DNA of 64,000 bases from Auritidibacter sp. Marseille-P8566 (GTDB lineage: Bacteria; Actinomycetota; Actinomycetes; Actinomycetales; Microbacteriaceae), in NCBI GenBank assembly GCA_945860535.1, contig CAMAQN010000003.1, positions 1-64,000 of the forward strand, read 5' to 3'. How positions within the stretch are numbered: the stretch's first letter is position 1; each line of letters begins with the position of its first letter. The notes beneath the pieces are model-generated. The model saw only the letters and a program-made list of their open reading frames with translations. It made no database searches and was not told the DNA's origin. The translations under genes were made by a program, and so were the position numbers. Of the stretch, positions 1 to 10,191 are shown piece after piece.

Positions 1-127
1 CTTCACCCTCGTGGATCAATCCGAGCAGGATGTGCTCGGTGCCGATGTAGTTGTGGTTTAAAAGCTTGGCCTCTTCTTGAGCAAGCACGACCACGCGTCG
101 GGCCTTGTCGGTAAATTTCTCGAACAA
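1..127 (-). CDS. clpC: ClpC Clp-protease ATPase, N-terminal fragment (cut by window edge)
   Basis: The first 42 codons of the AAA+ unfoldase ClpC, which feeds substrates to ClpP in the cytoplasm. The peptide opens [19 protein letters not shown] and continues through [14 protein letters not shown], the hallmark of the ClpC N-domain. The start is a TTG at 127: it is preceded at the right distance by a GGAGGT ribosome-binding site, and the residues match the family N-terminus. The rest of the gene lies beyond the left edge. It follows lysS and a small membrane-protein gene on the same strand. Confidence 0.93.
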   Translation of the reverse strand, partial: MFEKFTDKARRVVVLAQEEAKLLNHNYIGTEHILLGLIHEGE

Positions 128-181
128 GTTGGCACCTCCAAAATCTCTAGTGGAAATGCTAGGTGGCGATTGGGGTAACTA

Positions 182-367
182 CTAGGGCTGTTCGCCCAAG
201 GCGTTAGCGCGCTTTGCACGCTCTTCGGCCTCGATCTTGGCATAGGTGTCGCGCTCGCCCTTATCGGCTCTCAAAATTGAACGCAGCATGATCCAAAACA
301 ACACGCCAACTAGGGCCGGTGGAATCAAGGAAATCAATGCGTCTAACAGCATGTCGGTGGGGTTCAT
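182..367 (-). CDS. Small membrane protein of unknown function
   Basis: A 61-residue protein with one hydrophobic segment (about residues 7-31), then a basic, Glu-rich cytoplasmic tail containing KIEAEERAKRAN. It starts 5 bp after lysS on the same strand and lies between lysS and clpC, so it is probably cotranscribed with one of them. I do not recognise a named family. Its position in a conserved housekeeping order and a normal single-TM topology suggest a real gene, but length and isolation keep confidence moderate. Confidence 0.6.
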   Translation of the reverse strand: MNPTDMLLDALISLIPPALVGVLFWIMLRSILRADKGERDTYAKIEAEERAKRANALGEQP

Positions 368-372
368 AATCT

Positions 373-1857
373 CTACTTCACCAGCGGGAACAAGATGGTT
401 TCGCGAATACCCAACCCGGTCAAGGCCATTAGCAGGCGGTCAATACCCATTCCCATTCCGCCCGAAGGTGGCATACCAAACTCCAAAGCCTTGAGGAATT
501 CCTCATCTAGCTTCATTGCCTCTGGGTCACCCGCCTTAGCAAGTTCCATCTGCGCCATAAAGCGCTCGCGTTGAACCACAGGGTCAACTAGCTCTGAGTA
601 GCCGGTGGCCTGCTCAAAGCCCCGAATGTAAAGATCCCATTTCTCTACAACCCCCGAGATTGAGCGGTGGTCTCGAGTCAAAGGTGAGGTGTCAACTGGG
701 AAGTCGGTCACGAAAGTTGGACGGTCAAGACCGGGCTTTACAAAGTGCTCCCAGAGCTCCTCGACATACTTACCGTGCAGCGGGTGCTCGATGTCAATAT
801 CGACGCTCTGTGCGAGCTTCTTGAGTTCTGCGATGTCGGTAGCCGGGGTGATTTCAACACCAGCAGCCTCAGACAGCGAGTGGAACATCGAGACTTTTGG
901 CCAGGAACCACCAAGGTCATTCTCAGTGCCATCATCAAGGGCAACCTGGTGGGTGCCAAAGACATCCATAGCGGCGTTCTGAATAAGCTCTTGGGTCAGC
1001 TCTGCCATGGTGTTGTAGTCACCGTATGCCTCATAGGCCTCGAGCATCGCAAACTCCGGAGAGTGAGTGCGGTCCGCACCCTCGTTTCTAAAGTTGCGGT
1101 TTACCTCAAATACTCTCTCAAGCCCTCCGACAACCGCACGCTTTAGGAACAGCTCAGGCGCGATGCGGAGAAATAGCTCGGTGTCAAAAGCATTCGAGTG
1201 GGTCTTGAACGGACGTGCCGAAGCACCACCGTGGACAACCTGCAGCATTGGAGTTTCGATCTCCATGAATGCTCGATTGGCGAAAGTGTTTCGAATCGAC
1301 TGCATTACCTGAGCGCGAATCTTCACAACCTCGCGAGCGCGGTCTCGAACGATTAGGTCGATGTAGCGGTGTCGAACTCGGAACTCTTCACCAAGTTCGT
1401 TGTGCAGGTTAGGTAGCGGCCGAATGGTCTTAGCCGCCATCAACCACTCATCAGCCAAGATGCTGAGCTCACCGCGCTTGGAGGTGATTACTTCGCCGCG
1501 GACAAAGACGTGGTCGCCAAGGTCAACTAGCTCTTTCCAAGACTCCAGGGCTTCTTCGCCCACCTTGTCCAAGGAGATCATTGCCTGGATTCGCTCGCCG
1601 GTTCCAGCCTGCAAGGTTGCAAAGCAAAGCTTTCCGGTGTTGCGCAAAAACATGATTCGACCAGCTACCGAAACCTCATCGCCGGTTGAGATATCTTCCT
1701 CGAGGTTTGGGTAGTGAGCGCGCACAGCCTCGATGGTGTGGGTGATAGGAAGTGAGACCGGGTAGGCGGACGAGATCTGGTTTAGACGCTCACGCTTTTG
1801 CATGCGAACGGCAATCTGCTCTGGAAGGTCGTCGACCTCAATCTCTTGCTCGCTCAC
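373..1857 (-). CDS. lysS: Lysyl-tRNA synthetase, class II
   Basis: Charges tRNA-Lys with lysine in the cytoplasm. The 494 residues show an N-terminal OB-fold anticodon-binding domain (about 60-150, with [14 protein letters not shown]), then the class II catalytic core: motif 2 [14 protein letters not shown] near 255 and motif 3 [11 protein letters not shown] near the C-terminus. Length is normal for bacterial LysRS. The start is a GTG at 1857 overlapping the panC stop by 4 bp (GTGA), indicating translational coupling with panC. Confidence 0.97.
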   Translation of the reverse strand: MSEQEIEVDDLPEQIAVRMQKRERLNQISSAYPVSLPITHTIEAVRAHYPNLEEDISTGDEVSVAGRIMFLRNTGKLCFATLQAGTGERIQAMISLDKVGEEALESWKELVDLGDHVFVRGEVITSKRGELSILADEWLMAAKTIRPLPNLHNELGEEFRVRHRYIDLIVRDRAREVVKIRAQVMQSIRNTFANRAFMEIETPMLQVVHGGASARPFKTHSNAFDTELFLRIAPELFLKRAVVGGLERVFEVNRNFRNEGADRTHSPEFAMLEAYEAYGDYNTMAELTQELIQNAAMDVFGTHQVALDDGTENDLGGSWPKVSMFHSLSEAAGVEITPATDIAELKKLAQSVDIDIEHPLHGKYVEELWEHFVKPGLDRPTFVTDFPVDTSPLTRDHRSISGVVEKWDLYIRGFEQATGYSELVDPVVQRERFMAQMELAKAGDPEAMKLDEEFLKALEFGMPPSGGMGMGIDRLLMALTGLGIRETILFPLVK

Positions 1858-2702
1858 GATTTCCTATCGATATACACATTGTCAATTAGTCGAACCTCGC
1901 CCACCTTGGCCGCCACGATAAGCGCTACCCTAGTAAGTCCTGGTTCGGTTGGTTCAAAGCTATCCGCATCGACTAGCTCTAGATACTCAAGTTTAGCCTG
2001 AGGGGATATCTCCGCTCTAGCTAGCGCCAGCACTTCTTGACGAGTGCTGCCTTTTTCTCCGGCAAATAATGCCCTGCTCAAAGAGAGTGCGGCTGGAAGA
2101 TCCTTGTCGTTTAGGAACTTGTTTCTGGAAGAAAGCGCAAGGCCCGACTCATTACGAATGGTTTTGCCGACCACCAACTCAATCGGGGAGCGACGTCCAG
2201 AGCTGATCTGTTGACTCAGCATCTGCTTCACAAACGCAACCTGCTGGGCGTCTTTTTGTCCAAAGAAAACATAGTCCGGCTCAACAATGTCAAAGAGCCG
2301 ATTCACAACCGTCAACATTCCATCAAAGTGACCTGGGCGCACTTCCCCCTCAAACTTTTCACCCATGGCGCCGGCGCTGAGCTGCTTTACCGGAGCCGCC
2401 GCCGGATAAACCTCAGCAGGACTAGGCGCAAAGAGCACATCCACATCGTGGTCCGAAAGAAGGTTGGCATCGATTCCCAAGGTTCTCGGATAGGTATCGA
2501 AATCCTCGTTGGCACCAAACTGCAGCGGATTCACAAATACCGAAACCACCACAAAATCACAGCGCTCTTGCGCAAGCTGAACCAGCGATAAGTGACCCTG
2601 GTGCAGAGCTCCCATGGTTGGCACAAAACCAATTCGCGCTCCACTGCCTCGCTGCTGCGAGATCAATTGACGAAGTTCTGAGACCGAGTGAATCAGCTGC
2701 AT
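1854..2702 (-). CDS. panC: Pantothenate synthetase
   Basis: Condenses pantoate and beta-alanine with ATP to make pantothenate, the CoA precursor. The 282-residue protein has the nucleotidyl-transferase motif [13 protein letters not shown] near residue 28 (HxGH type), the pantoate-binding FGQKDAQQ stretch near 145 and an SSRNKFL segment near 190. It overlaps the upstream DUF2520 gene by one base (TAATG) and lysS by four, so it sits inside the folate/pantothenate operon. panB and panD are not in the window. Confidence 0.96.
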   Translation of the reverse strand: MQLIHSVSELRQLISQQRGSGARIGFVPTMGALHQGHLSLVQLAQERCDFVVVSVFVNPLQFGANEDFDTYPRTLGIDANLLSDHDVDVLFAPSPAEVYPAAAPVKQLSAGAMGEKFEGEVRPGHFDGMLTVVNRLFDIVEPDYVFFGQKDAQQVAFVKQMLSQQISSGRRSPIELVVGKTIRNESGLALSSRNKFLNDKDLPAALSLSRALFAGEKGSTRQEVLALARAEISPQAKLEYLELVDADSFEPTEPGLTRVALIVAAKVGEVRLIDNVYIDRKS

Positions 2703-3391
2703 TAGAGCAAATCCTCAGGGTCTAGGGGCGCAATTGGCTGATACAGCGCTTTGTCGACAGCACTTCTAACAACCGGCCCGATCAGCTTGGCGGGGGCCTC
2801 TACGCCGGCTTGCTCCAGGATTCCAATCGCCTGCTGCACAACCAGAGAGGAGAAGCTACTCGCCACTTCGAATGCCTCGGCATAGGCAGCGCGCTGATGT
2901 TCTTGAACAACCAGCGGCTCACCGCCGAGTTCGATTGCCAAAGCCTGCGCGATTGGCAAAAGCATCTCGGGGGCGCTGATCGCAATCGTGCTGTTTTTCA
3001 AAACCAAAAGGTCCATGCTGGTTCCGGAGAAGTGCATCACGGGGTGCAGCGCAATCGGAACCGCTCCCAACTGAGCGGCTGATGCGAGCACTCCGTAACC
3101 ACGGAGTGGGGAGAGGTGAGCGACCAATTTCTTTGGCCCAAAAAGCCCGAGATCGGTCAAGCCATCGCAAACAATTTCGACATCGGAATATGGAACCGCG
3201 AGCAGAACCAGGTCGGCATCCTCAGCCACTGCTGCCATTCCGGCAATTGGCAGATCCGGCAGCAGGGTCTCGACGCGCTCAATGGCCTCTGGGGAGTCGA
3301 CTGCTGCACCAACAAGTTCATGGCCTGCCAGCGCCCAAGCCTTGGCTAAAACAGGTCCGGCTGGCTCGTTGCCTACGAAACCGATCTTCAC
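2702..3391 (-). CDS. DUF2520/Rossmann-like dehydrogenase family protein
   Basis: A 229-residue protein with an N-terminal NAD(P)-binding fold (GFVGNEPAGPVLAKAWALAG, then ADLVLLAVPYSDV near 60) and a helical C-terminal part containing HPVMHFSG near 115, resembling the Rossmann-like plus DUF2520 family (COG5495). It is shorter than typical members (about 270-300). It overlaps panC by 1 bp and DUF3180 by 4 bp. The fold resembles ketopantoate reductases, so a pantoate-forming role beside panC is a reasonable guess but is unproven here. Confidence 0.82.
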   Translation of the reverse strand: MKIGFVGNEPAGPVLAKAWALAGHELVGAAVDSPEAIERVETLLPDLPIAGMAAVAEDADLVLLAVPYSDVEIVCDGLTDLGLFGPKKLVAHLSPLRGYGVLASAAQLGAVPIALHPVMHFSGTSMDLLVLKNSTIAISAPEMLLPIAQALAIELGGEPLVVQEHQRAAYAEAFEVASSFSSLVVQQAIGILEQAGVEAPAKLIGPVVRSAVDKALYQPIAPLDPEDLL

Positions 3392-3855
3392 GCTGCTTCT
3401 CCATCTGGGTCTTTAGGAAGCCTGCAGTTGTATTCAGCCCCAAGGCCTCCAAGATACAACAGCAGCGATGCTGCAACACCAACCAAAGTGGGCTGCACCA
3501 AGCCGGTTGGGGCAATCGAGAACAGCCACAGCCAAACCAGCTGACCGATGTGCCAACCCAGAAATCCCAAGCCGGTGATCATCACGGCACGCGCTAACAC
3601 CAAAAGACGGAAGGACAAAAGCGGATCTGGCCGCCTAACGTTCTGCTGCTGAGCTTTCTCAAGCTGGTTGCGATAGCGAAAGATCGGAAAAGTTGCGCCG
3701 TAAATTGCAACACCAATGGCAATCAAGCTGGTTGCCAAAAAGGCATCTGTTGCAGGAAAGGCAAGACCGAAGCCAGTTGCGAGTTGGCTGGCGCCAGTTC
3801 CGGCGATTGCACCAAATACAAACCAACCAATTAGAAAGCGGATGTCCAGCTTCAT
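3388..3855 (-). CDS. DUF3180 membrane protein
   Basis: A 155-residue protein with about four hydrophobic segments (near 5-25, 35-55, 85-110, 118-140), matching the actinobacterial DUF3180 family regularly found just downstream of folK. Biochemical function is not known. It overlaps folK and the DUF2520 gene by 4 bp on either side, so it is translated from the same message as the folate and pantothenate genes. Confidence 0.85.
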   Translation of the reverse strand: MKLDIRFLIGWFVFGAIAGTGASQLATGFGLAFPATDAFLATSLIAIGVAIYGATFPIFRYRNQLEKAQQQNVRRPDPLLSFRLLVLARAVMITGLGFLGWHIGQLVWLWLFSIAPTGLVQPTLVGVAASLLLYLGGLGAEYNCRLPKDPDGEAA

Positions 3856-4361
3856 TCAAACTTCCAAACCTGATTTGCCAATTTGGCTGCTAGGTCAAAG
3901 ACCCTGCCATGCCCAGGCAATACTGCCTCAGGGTAAAGCTCTGCCCACGGCACTAGAACAAATGCTCGTTCAAAAGCTCTCGGGTGAGGGATTATCAAAG
4001 ACTTGGTTTCGATTAGCTCGCTGCCGAAGGTGATGATGTCGATATCCAGTGTCCTTGCCGCCCAGCGCTCTAGTCGCACTCGTCCGAAGTGATTCTCAAC
4101 CTCATTTAGGGCAGCTAGCAACTTTTTAGGTTTGAGGCTGGTGGAAACCTCAATGACCCCGTTTAGGTAATTCGGCTCGGACTGATCGATGCCCTTAGAG
4201 GTCATGGCGAAAGATTCGTAGAGCCCGGACTGTCGCTTTACCGAGATGTCTGGATGGGCGTCAATTTGCAAAACAGCATCGCGGATGGTCTGCACCCGGT
4301 CACCAAGATTTCCACCGAGTGCGAGGATCGCCCTAGTCTTCAAACCGACCGCTTTGAACAA
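3852..4361 (-). CDS. folK: 6-hydroxymethyl-7,8-dihydropterin pyrophosphokinase
   Basis: Transfers pyrophosphate from ATP to hydroxymethyldihydropterin in folate synthesis. The 169 residues carry LALGGNLGDR at the start of the domain and the HPPK signature RWAARTLDIDII near 85. Two TTG codons compete as start: 4361 (used here, overlapping folB by 29 bp) and 4343 (shorter overlap). Neither has a strong ribosome-binding site, so the exact N-terminus is uncertain. It follows folB and precedes DUF3180. Confidence 0.93.
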   Translation of the reverse strand: MFKAVGLKTRAILALGGNLGDRVQTIRDAVLQIDAHPDISVKRQSGLYESFAMTSKGIDQSEPNYLNGVIEVSTSLKPKKLLAALNEVENHFGRVRLERWAARTLDIDIITFGSELIETKSLIIPHPRAFERAFVLVPWAELYPEAVLPGHGRVFDLAAKLANQVWKFE

Positions 4362-4695
4362 TTACTGAAACGTCTTCAAAACCATGCTCGATAGGAGCGT
4401 GAGGTTTGTGAACGGTTATCTTCACCGCTTGAATTTTGCCATCTGATGCAGAGACGGCAGCCAAACAAGCCGACGCCAAAGACTCGATAAGGTCAAAGCG
4501 ATTACTAGTTGCCGTTACGTGCAGTAGGTCTGCGACAGCCGCATAGGAGACAGTTGAAGAGAGCTGATCTTCTTGCTCGGCCTCAACCTGGTAGCGACAG
4601 TCAATCAAAAAGATCTGCCCGAAGTCCTTCTCGTGCTGCAGCACACCGTGGTAACCGAAGACTTCCAGGCCTTTAAGTTCAATTGTGTAGCGCAC
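4333..4695 (-). CDS. folB: Dihydroneopterin aldolase
   Basis: Cleaves 7,8-dihydroneopterin to hydroxymethyldihydropterin and glycolaldehyde. The 120 residues begin with the conserved LKGLEVFGYHGVLQHEK region and contain VKITVHKPHAPI near 90, both typical of FolB. The start is GTG at 4695, sharing one base with the folP stop (TAGTG). It is the second gene of the folP-folB-folK run. Confidence 0.95.
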   Translation of the reverse strand: MRYTIELKGLEVFGYHGVLQHEKDFGQIFLIDCRYQVEAEQEDQLSSTVSYAAVADLLHVTATSNRFDLIESLASACLAAVSASDGKIQAVKITVHKPHAPIEHGFEDVSVIVQSGRFED

Positions 4696-5519
4696 TAGAT
4701 GGACTCCTTGAGCTTTTTCACAATTGCAATTGTGTCAGCGGTTAGCTCCACATTGTGGACCCTAACCCCCCAAAGTCCGCGCTGCAGAAGAAGCGCAGTT
4801 AGCACCGCAGTTGCCACGTCCCTACGACCGTTAGCCACCGAACCCGGGTCTTCCTCATCGAGCGCAGCAGCCAAGAATCGCTTGCGAGATGCACCCACCA
4901 ACATTGGAAGTCCTAGGTTTTTGAGCTCATCAAGACGAGCTACCAGTTCCCAGTTCTCGGAGATGTTCTTGGCAAATCCCAATCCTGGATCAACGACAAG
5001 TCGTGACCTGTCGATGCCGGCTGCGACCGCCATCGCCACCTGCTCGCTCAGCTCCGCAACCACATCCTTAGCGATATCTTGATAGCCGATTAGCTGGTCC
5101 ATGACACTGGAATGGCCTCGCCAGTGACCAAGAATGTACTTGCAACCAAGCGGTGCAATGGCTGCAAACATTGATTTATCTGCCAGACCGCCCGATACGT
5201 CGTTTACGAAATCTGCCCCGGCAATAACCGCCAACTTGGCAGTTTCGGCGTTCATGGTGTCGACAGAAACTTCGACCTCAAGCTCGGCCTTGATTGCTTT
5301 TATCACCGGGATAACGCGAGCCTGCTCATCTTCAAGCGATACTCGCAAAGCACCGGGGCGGGTTGACTCGCCACCGACATCGATGATGGTCGCGCCCTGT
5401 GAAACTAAAAGCTTCGCGTGTGCAAGAGCTTGATCGAGCTCCAAAAACTGTCCGCCGTCACTGAAGGAATCTGGAGTGGTGTTTACCACTCCCATGATTT
5501 TTGGGGCAACCCAGTTCAT
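4695..5519 (-). CDS. folP: Dihydropteroate synthase
   Basis: Joins p-aminobenzoate to the pterin pyrophosphate; the sulfonamide target. The 274-residue TIM-barrel protein shows the first pterin-binding signature GVVNTTPDSFSDGG near residue 10, GGESTRPG near 50, NDVSGG near 104 and the LVVDPGLGFAK region near 165. The start ATG overlaps the folE stop by 4 bp. It lacks the large insertions seen in inactive FolP2 paralogues, so it should be the functional enzyme. Confidence 0.97.
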   Translation of the reverse strand: MNWVAPKIMGVVNTTPDSFSDGGQFLELDQALAHAKLLVSQGATIIDVGGESTRPGALRVSLEDEQARVIPVIKAIKAELEVEVSVDTMNAETAKLAVIAGADFVNDVSGGLADKSMFAAIAPLGCKYILGHWRGHSSVMDQLIGYQDIAKDVVAELSEQVAMAVAAGIDRSRLVVDPGLGFAKNISENWELVARLDELKNLGLPMLVGASRKRFLAAALDEEDPGSVANGRRDVATAVLTALLLQRGLWGVRVHNVELTADTIAIVKKLKESI

Positions 5520-6073
5520 GACCCACGACTAATCAAACCCATGATCTCTGCACGCAGCAAAGGATCCGAGAACTCGCCTCGGGTGGCCATGGTGATGGTG
5601 TTGACCTCTGGCTGTCTTGCACCGCGAGAAGCCACGCACTGATGTCTAGCCTCAATTACAACCACAACACCACGGGCCGAAAGACCGGTCTCAATTGCAT
5701 CTGCCACCTGTGCGGTTAGGTTCTCCTGCAGCTGCGGTCGTGCTGCCAAGATCTCGACCACGTTTGCCAAGCGTCCGAGACCCGCAACCTTCTCGGTTGG
5801 CAGGTAAGCGATGTGGGCAACGCCGGTAAATGGCAAAAGGTGATGTTCGCAAATCGAAACCAGTTCGATGTCTTTGAGAATTACTGCCTCGTTGTGCTCG
5901 GCGGCAAAGTTATCGGACAAAGGCGCGAGTGGATCCTGCCCGATGCCTTTGAAAAATGCCGCGTAAGCGTCAGCAACCTTCGCCGGAGTTGCAGCTAGCT
6001 CAGGGCGATCTGGATCCTCGCCAATTGCCAAAAGCAGTTCGCGGACCGCACTGCGGATTCGATCAGCTTGCAC
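5516..6073 (-). CDS. folE: GTP cyclohydrolase I
   Basis: Opens folate synthesis by converting GTP to 7,8-dihydroneopterin triphosphate. The zinc-binding and catalytic region is visible as SICEHHLLPF and CVASRGARQP, with the Cys-His-His-Cys pattern of FolE1. I place the start at the GTG at 6073 (185 residues) because AAGGA lies just upstream and the residues match the family start. An ATG at 6124 would add 17 basic residues encoded inside ftsH. The gene overlaps the ftsH stop by 11 bp. Confidence 0.95.
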   Translation of the reverse strand: MQADRIRSAVRELLLAIGEDPDRPELAATPAKVADAYAAFFKGIGQDPLAPLSDNFAAEHNEAVILKDIELVSICEHHLLPFTGVAHIAYLPTEKVAGLGRLANVVEILAARPQLQENLTAQVADAIETGLSARGVVVVIEARHQCVASRGARQPEVNTITMATRGEFSDPLLRAEIMGLISRGS

Positions 6074-8039
6074 TTTCTTCCTTGGACTCAGTCTCTGGCT
6101 TTGGCTTTTCTGGAAGTGCCTCAAGCTGCTTTACCTTGCGCTTTGGGACCGCAATCGGACCCTTGGTTGAAACAGCACGCTTGGAAGATGAGCGCCACAT
6201 CGCGCGCTCAGGAAGCTTCTTGATGGTCTTGAAGATCTTGGCAACCTCTTCCTGGTTCAGGGTCTCCTGCTCCAAAAGTGCCTTGGCCAATTTGTCCAGA
6301 ATCAATCTGTTCTGGGTAATGGCCCTGTGTGCTTCATCCAGTGCTGATTCCAAAATCATGCGCACTTCAACGTCCACCTGCTGCGCCATCTCATTTGAGT
6401 AGTCGCGCTGGGATCCAAGCTCGCGACCCAAGAATGGCTCAGATGCACTTGAGCCAAGTGAAATTGCCCCGACCTTCTGGCTCATGCCGAAGCGGGTAAC
6501 CATGGTTCTTGCAGTGCTGGTCGCCTTCTCGAAGTCGTTCGATGCTCCGGTGGTTGGGTCCTTGAAGACAATTTCTTCTGCAATGCGGCCACCCATGGCG
6601 TAGGCAATCTGGTCAAGCAGCTGGTTGCGAGTAATCGAGTAGCGATCCTCCATCGGCATCACCATGGTGTAACCGAGTGCTCTACCTCTAGGCAAGATGG
6701 TGATCTTGGTGACCGGGTCAGAGTGGTTGAGCGCTCCTGCAACCAGAGCGTGACCAGCCTCGTGGTAGGCGGTGATTAGGCGCTCGTGATCGCGCATCAG
6801 GGTGGACTTCTTCTGAGGTCCTCCGATAACGCGGTCGATTGCCTCGTCGATAATTTCATTGTCGATCACCTTGCGGTTTAGACGGGCAGCCAAAAGCGCT
6901 GCTTCGTTTAGCACGTTTGCAAGATCTGCACCGGTGAAACCAGGAGTGCGACGCGCAACAAGTTCTAGATTTACATCCTCAGCCAGTGGCTTGTTCTTGG
7001 AGTGAATGACGAGAATCTGCTCGCGGCCCTTGAGATCAGGGGCGTTCACACCGACCTGACGGTCGAAGCGACCCGGACGCAATAGCGCTGGGTCCAAGAC
7101 GTCAGGACGGTTGGTTGCAGCAATCAAGATCACATTGGAGTTGGTGTCAAAACCGTCCATCTCAACCAAAAGCTGGTTCAAGGTCTGCTCGCGCTCATCG
7201 TTGCCGCCACCGATACCGGTGCCGCGGTGACGACCGACTGCATCAATCTCGTCGACGAAGATGATTGCGGGAGAAGCCTGCTTGGCCTGCTCGAAAAGAT
7301 CGCGCACTCGAGAAGCACCGACACCGACAAACATCTCAACAAAGTCAGAACCTGAGATTGAGAAGAAAGGAACTCCGGCTTCGCCAGCAACTGCCTTGGC
7401 GACCAGGGTCTTTCCGGTTCCCGGAGGGCCATAGAGCAAAACTCCGCGCGGAATCTTCGCTCCCATTTCCTGGAACTTCTTTGGGTCCTTTAGGAAGTCC
7501 TTGATTTCAACAAGTTCTTCCATGGCCTCATCGATACCCGCGACATCCTTGAAGGTGATGTTGGAGGTCTCCTTGGTGACCATCTTGGCTTTGGACTTAC
7601 CGAAGTTCATCACTCCGCGTCCGCCGCCAGACATTGACCCCATTAGGAACCAGAACAGCGCCAGGATGATGACGAAAGGAAGTAGCGATCCCAAAAGAGC
7701 TAGGTACCAAGGGGTGCGCTGCACCTCGTCGGTCCAGCCCTCAGAGATGGTTGCGTCGGCAACGGCCTTGGTAACCGCAGCTTCGCGCCCTAGCACGTAG
7801 TAAAACTGCACCTGCTCGCCGTATTCGGCGTCTTTGGTGATCAGCGTGATATCAACTCGCTGGTCGCCGTCGAAGATTTTGACGGTCTTTGCTTTGCCGG
7901 TTTCGATTAGCTCCAGACCCACCTGGGTATCGACTTTGACGAACTGCTGGGTGGACATCAGCTGGCTGCCGATCAGCATCACACCAACTGCAAGGCCAAC
8001 CCAAAGCCATGGGCCGCGCAAAAACTTCTTCATCTTCAT
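6063..8039 (-). CDS. ftsH: ATP-dependent zinc metalloprotease FtsH
   Basis: Membrane-anchored AAA+ protease that extracts and degrades membrane and regulatory proteins. The 658 residues show two TM segments (about 9-28 and 113-133) flanking an extracytoplasmic domain. After them come Walker A GPPGTGKT near 205, Walker [12 protein letters not shown] near 260, the [20 protein letters not shown] near 312 and the zinc site HEAGH near 427. The C-terminus is Lys/Glu-rich. It is placed between hpt and folE, the usual actinobacterial order. Confidence 0.98.
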   Translation of the reverse strand: MKMKKFLRGPWLWVGLAVGVMLIGSQLMSTQQFVKVDTQVGLELIETGKAKTVKIFDGDQRVDITLITKDAEYGEQVQFYYVLGREAAVTKAVADATISEGWTDEVQRTPWYLALLGSLLPFVIILALFWFLMGSMSGGGRGVMNFGKSKAKMVTKETSNITFKDVAGIDEAMEELVEIKDFLKDPKKFQEMGAKIPRGVLLYGPPGTGKTLVAKAVAGEAGVPFFSISGSDFVEMFVGVGASRVRDLFEQAKQASPAIIFVDEIDAVGRHRGTGIGGGNDEREQTLNQLLVEMDGFDTNSNVILIAATNRPDVLDPALLRPGRFDRQVGVNAPDLKGREQILVIHSKNKPLAEDVNLELVARRTPGFTGADLANVLNEAALLAARLNRKVIDNEIIDEAIDRVIGGPQKKSTLMRDHERLITAYHEAGHALVAGALNHSDPVTKITILPRGRALGYTMVMPMEDRYSITRNQLLDQIAYAMGGRIAEEIVFKDPTTGASNDFEKATSTARTMVTRFGMSQKVGAISLGSSASEPFLGRELGSQRDYSNEMAQQVDVEVRMILESALDEAHRAITQNRLILDKLAKALLEQETLNQEEVAKIFKTIKKLPERAMWRSSSKRAVSTKGPIAVPKRKVKQLEALPEKPKPETESKEESAS

Positions 8040-8065
8040 GTGGGCGTATGCCCCTTCCCTAATCT

Positions 8066-8611
8066 CTAGCTGTAGACGCTTGGCGAGAGGATGCCAACGC
8101 CATCGAGTGAGCGGTACTGCTCGTTGTAATCAAGACCGTAACCAACTACAAACTCGTTGGGGATATCAAACCCCACCCATCTGACAGCTATTTCAACCTT
8201 GGCGGCATCTGGCTTTCGAAGCAGGGTAACGATCTCTACAGATGCTGCCCCACGCGCCTTCAAATTGGCTGTGAGCCAGGAAAGGGTAAGGCCGGAGTCG
8301 ATGATGTCCTCAACGATCAATACGTTGCGATCTTTGACATCGGTGTCTAGGTCTTTGAGAATTCGAACCACACCAGAGGAAACAGTTCCGGAGCCGTAGG
8401 AAGAAACCGCCATCCAGTCCTGCTTGGTTGGAATCTGCATAGCCCTTGCAAGGTCTGCCATAAATGGCACCGCACCCTTGAGGATTCCCAGCAGTAGGAC
8501 GTTCTTGTCCTTGTAAAACTCGTCGATTGGCGCGGCTAGCTCTGCGATGCGGGCTTGAATCTGCTCCGCGGTAACCAATACCTCTTTGATGTCTGGGTGG
8601 TTCAGATGCAC
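8066..8611 (-). CDS. hpt: Hypoxanthine(-guanine) phosphoribosyltransferase
   Basis: Purine salvage enzyme using PRPP. It contains the PRPP-binding loop [14 protein letters not shown] near residue 105, preceded by [11 protein letters not shown] near 43, and the C-terminal [14 protein letters not shown], all typical of HPRT. I use the GTG at 8611 (181 residues) because it overlaps the tilS stop as TAGTG and has AGGAG upstream. An ATG at 8716 would add 35 residues coded within tilS that do not belong to the family. Confidence 0.95.
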   Translation of the reverse strand: MHLNHPDIKEVLVTAEQIQARIAELAAPIDEFYKDKNVLLLGILKGAVPFMADLARAMQIPTKQDWMAVSSYGSGTVSSGVVRILKDLDTDVKDRNVLIVEDIIDSGLTLSWLTANLKARGAASVEIVTLLRKPDAAKVEIAVRWVGFDIPNEFVVGYGLDYNEQYRSLDGVGILSPSVYS

Positions 8612-9633
8612 TAGCAGGCTCCTGGTGTTGGTGGCTTGGACCTTGTAAAAATCAACAGGTCTTTTACCCGCTCTACTGTAATGCCAGAAAGCGAGGCAGA
8701 TTTCTGCCCGTGCCAATTGGTAATAAGTGCATCAATGGCTTCAATCTGCGCAGCAGAAATTGCCCTAGCTCCTGCTCTGGAAGCGATCATGTGCAAGGCC
8801 ATGGTTCTCACTGCACTTGGTTCAGCCGCGAGCTTCGCCACCGAATAGCTAACCGAGCTAGCAGAGCCGGAATCCTTTGAATCCAAAACCAGCTGCGCTG
8901 CAATGCTGGTTAGCACCTCTTCGGCCTCGGAAACTTGGCTAGCTGTCCTAGATAGCGACTGAGCAATACCCGGACCTAGCTCTTGCTCCATCAAGCCCAA
9001 TAGCTTGCGGGCACGAACCCTCAGAAACTGTGGATTCTCATTATGGGGATCGTCCCAGAAAGTTAGCCCCTGATCATCGCAAGCCGCTCGAAGCGAGCTA
9101 CGGCTCAGGCCAATCAGTGGCCTGGCAATTGCCCTAGCAGGGTCGTAAGAATCCATGCCGGCGAGCGCCGACAGCCCAGAGCCGCGAGCCAGTGCCAATA
9201 AAACGGTTTCTGCCTGGTCCTCAAGGTTGTGACCAAGAAGCACCAAATCTGCGGCTTGAGAGATCCGCACTTTCTCGAATGCCTGATAGCGGGCATCCCT
9301 GGCCGCAGCCTCCATGCCGTTTCCAGAAAGCTCAACGTTCACCTTCTCGATAATTACCGGGCTCAGTCCAAGTTCCTCGCAGGTCTGCTTTGCCCTCCCC
9401 GCAACCTCACCGCTGCCATCCTGCAGCTGGTGGTCAACAATGACTGCGCCAGCTGTAAACCCCATTCGTGGTGCTTCAAAGGCGGTTGCCGCAGCCAACG
9501 CGATCGAATCTCCGCCACCGGAACACGCCACCAAAACCAGCGAACCGCTAGGCAAAGCAAGACTTTCGAGTAGCTGTCGAACAGCGCGCCTGGCATCGGC
9601 CATAGCCGGAGTGAGCCTAGGACGCTGTGTCAT
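8611..9633 (-). CDS. tilS: tRNA(Ile)-lysidine synthetase
   Basis: Modifies C34 of the CAU tRNA-Ile to lysidine so that it reads AUA. The 340-residue protein has the N-type PP-loop motif SGGGDSIAL near residue 38 and the [22 protein letters not shown] region near 130. It is on the short side but normal for actinobacterial TilS, which lacks the long C-terminal domain. It is first in the minus-strand operon that continues into hpt and ftsH and is divergent from ppa, with only 49 bp between them. Confidence 0.95.
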   Translation of the reverse strand: MTQRPRLTPAMADARRAVRQLLESLALPSGSLVLVACSGGGDSIALAAATAFEAPRMGFTAGAVIVDHQLQDGSGEVAGRAKQTCEELGLSPVIIEKVNVELSGNGMEAAARDARYQAFEKVRISQAADLVLLGHNLEDQAETVLLALARGSGLSALAGMDSYDPARAIARPLIGLSRSSLRAACDDQGLTFWDDPHNENPQFLRVRARKLLGLMEQELGPGIAQSLSRTASQVSEAEEVLTSIAAQLVLDSKDSGSASSVSYSVAKLAAEPSAVRTMALHMIASRAGARAISAAQIEAIDALITNWHGQKSASLSGITVERVKDLLIFTRSKPPTPGAC

Positions 9634-9682
9634 CTGTCTCGATTCGGTAATCTTTATGACAGAAGCCTATTGAGGAGAAGCC

Positions 9683-10162
9683 GTGTCTTACGACGTAGTT
9701 ATTGAGATTCCAAAGGGAAGCCGCAACAAGTATGAGGTTGACCACGAAACCGGTCGCGTATTTTTGGACCGCGTGCTGTTCACCCCGTTCGTCTACCCAA
9801 CCGACTACGGCTTCTTTGAGAACACCCTCGGTGGCGATGGAGACCCGCTGGACGCACTCGTGCTCTTGGAGTTCCCACTATTCCCAGGCGTTGGCGTAAA
9901 GGTTCGCGCGGTTGGCATGCTGGTCATGGAAGACGATGGCGGAGTGGACGAGAAGGTTATCTGCGTTCCTTTCAAGGACCCACGCTGGAGCCACATTCAG
10001 GACCTTGGCGATGTTAGCTCCCAGGTAAAGAACGAGATCGAGCACTTCTTCTCCCACTACAAGGACCTAGAGCCTGGCAAGTGGGTAAAGATTCAGGGAT
10101 GGAAAGACAAGGCTGCGGCTGAGGAAGTTATCGCTGCGGCATACGCCAACTACAAGCACTAG
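9683..10162 (+). CDS. ppa: Inorganic pyrophosphatase
   Basis: Family I soluble pyrophosphatase that hydrolyses PPi and pulls biosynthetic reactions forward. The 159 residues contain the [11 protein letters not shown] start, TDYGF near 42 and the metal-binding signature [12 protein letters not shown] near 50. The start is GTG at 9683 behind a GAGGAG ribosome-binding site. The gene is divergent from tilS. Confidence 0.97.
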   Translation: MSYDVVIEIPKGSRNKYEVDHETGRVFLDRVLFTPFVYPTDYGFFENTLGGDGDPLDALVLLEFPLFPGVGVKVRAVGMLVMEDDGGVDEKVICVPFKDPRWSHIQDLGDVSSQVKNEIEHFFSHYKDLEPGKWVKIQGWKDKAAAEEVIAAAYANYKH

Positions 10163-10173
10163 GGCGATAAGTT

Positions 10174-10191
10174 TGGGCTATGCATAGCCCA
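10174..10191. repeat. Perfect 18-bp palindrome over a start codon
   Basis: TGGGCTATGCATAGCCCA is identical to its reverse complement. The ATG at 10180-10182 of the following NTF2-like gene lies inside it. Perfect symmetry with no spacer suits a dimeric DNA-binding protein; in RNA it could form a short stem that hides the start codon. No Shine-Dalgarno sequence is obvious upstream. Confidence 0.8.

Noticed and set aside
745-1146. 133-codon plus-strand frame inside lysS
   Set aside because: It is the antisense shadow of a strongly conserved class II synthetase core.
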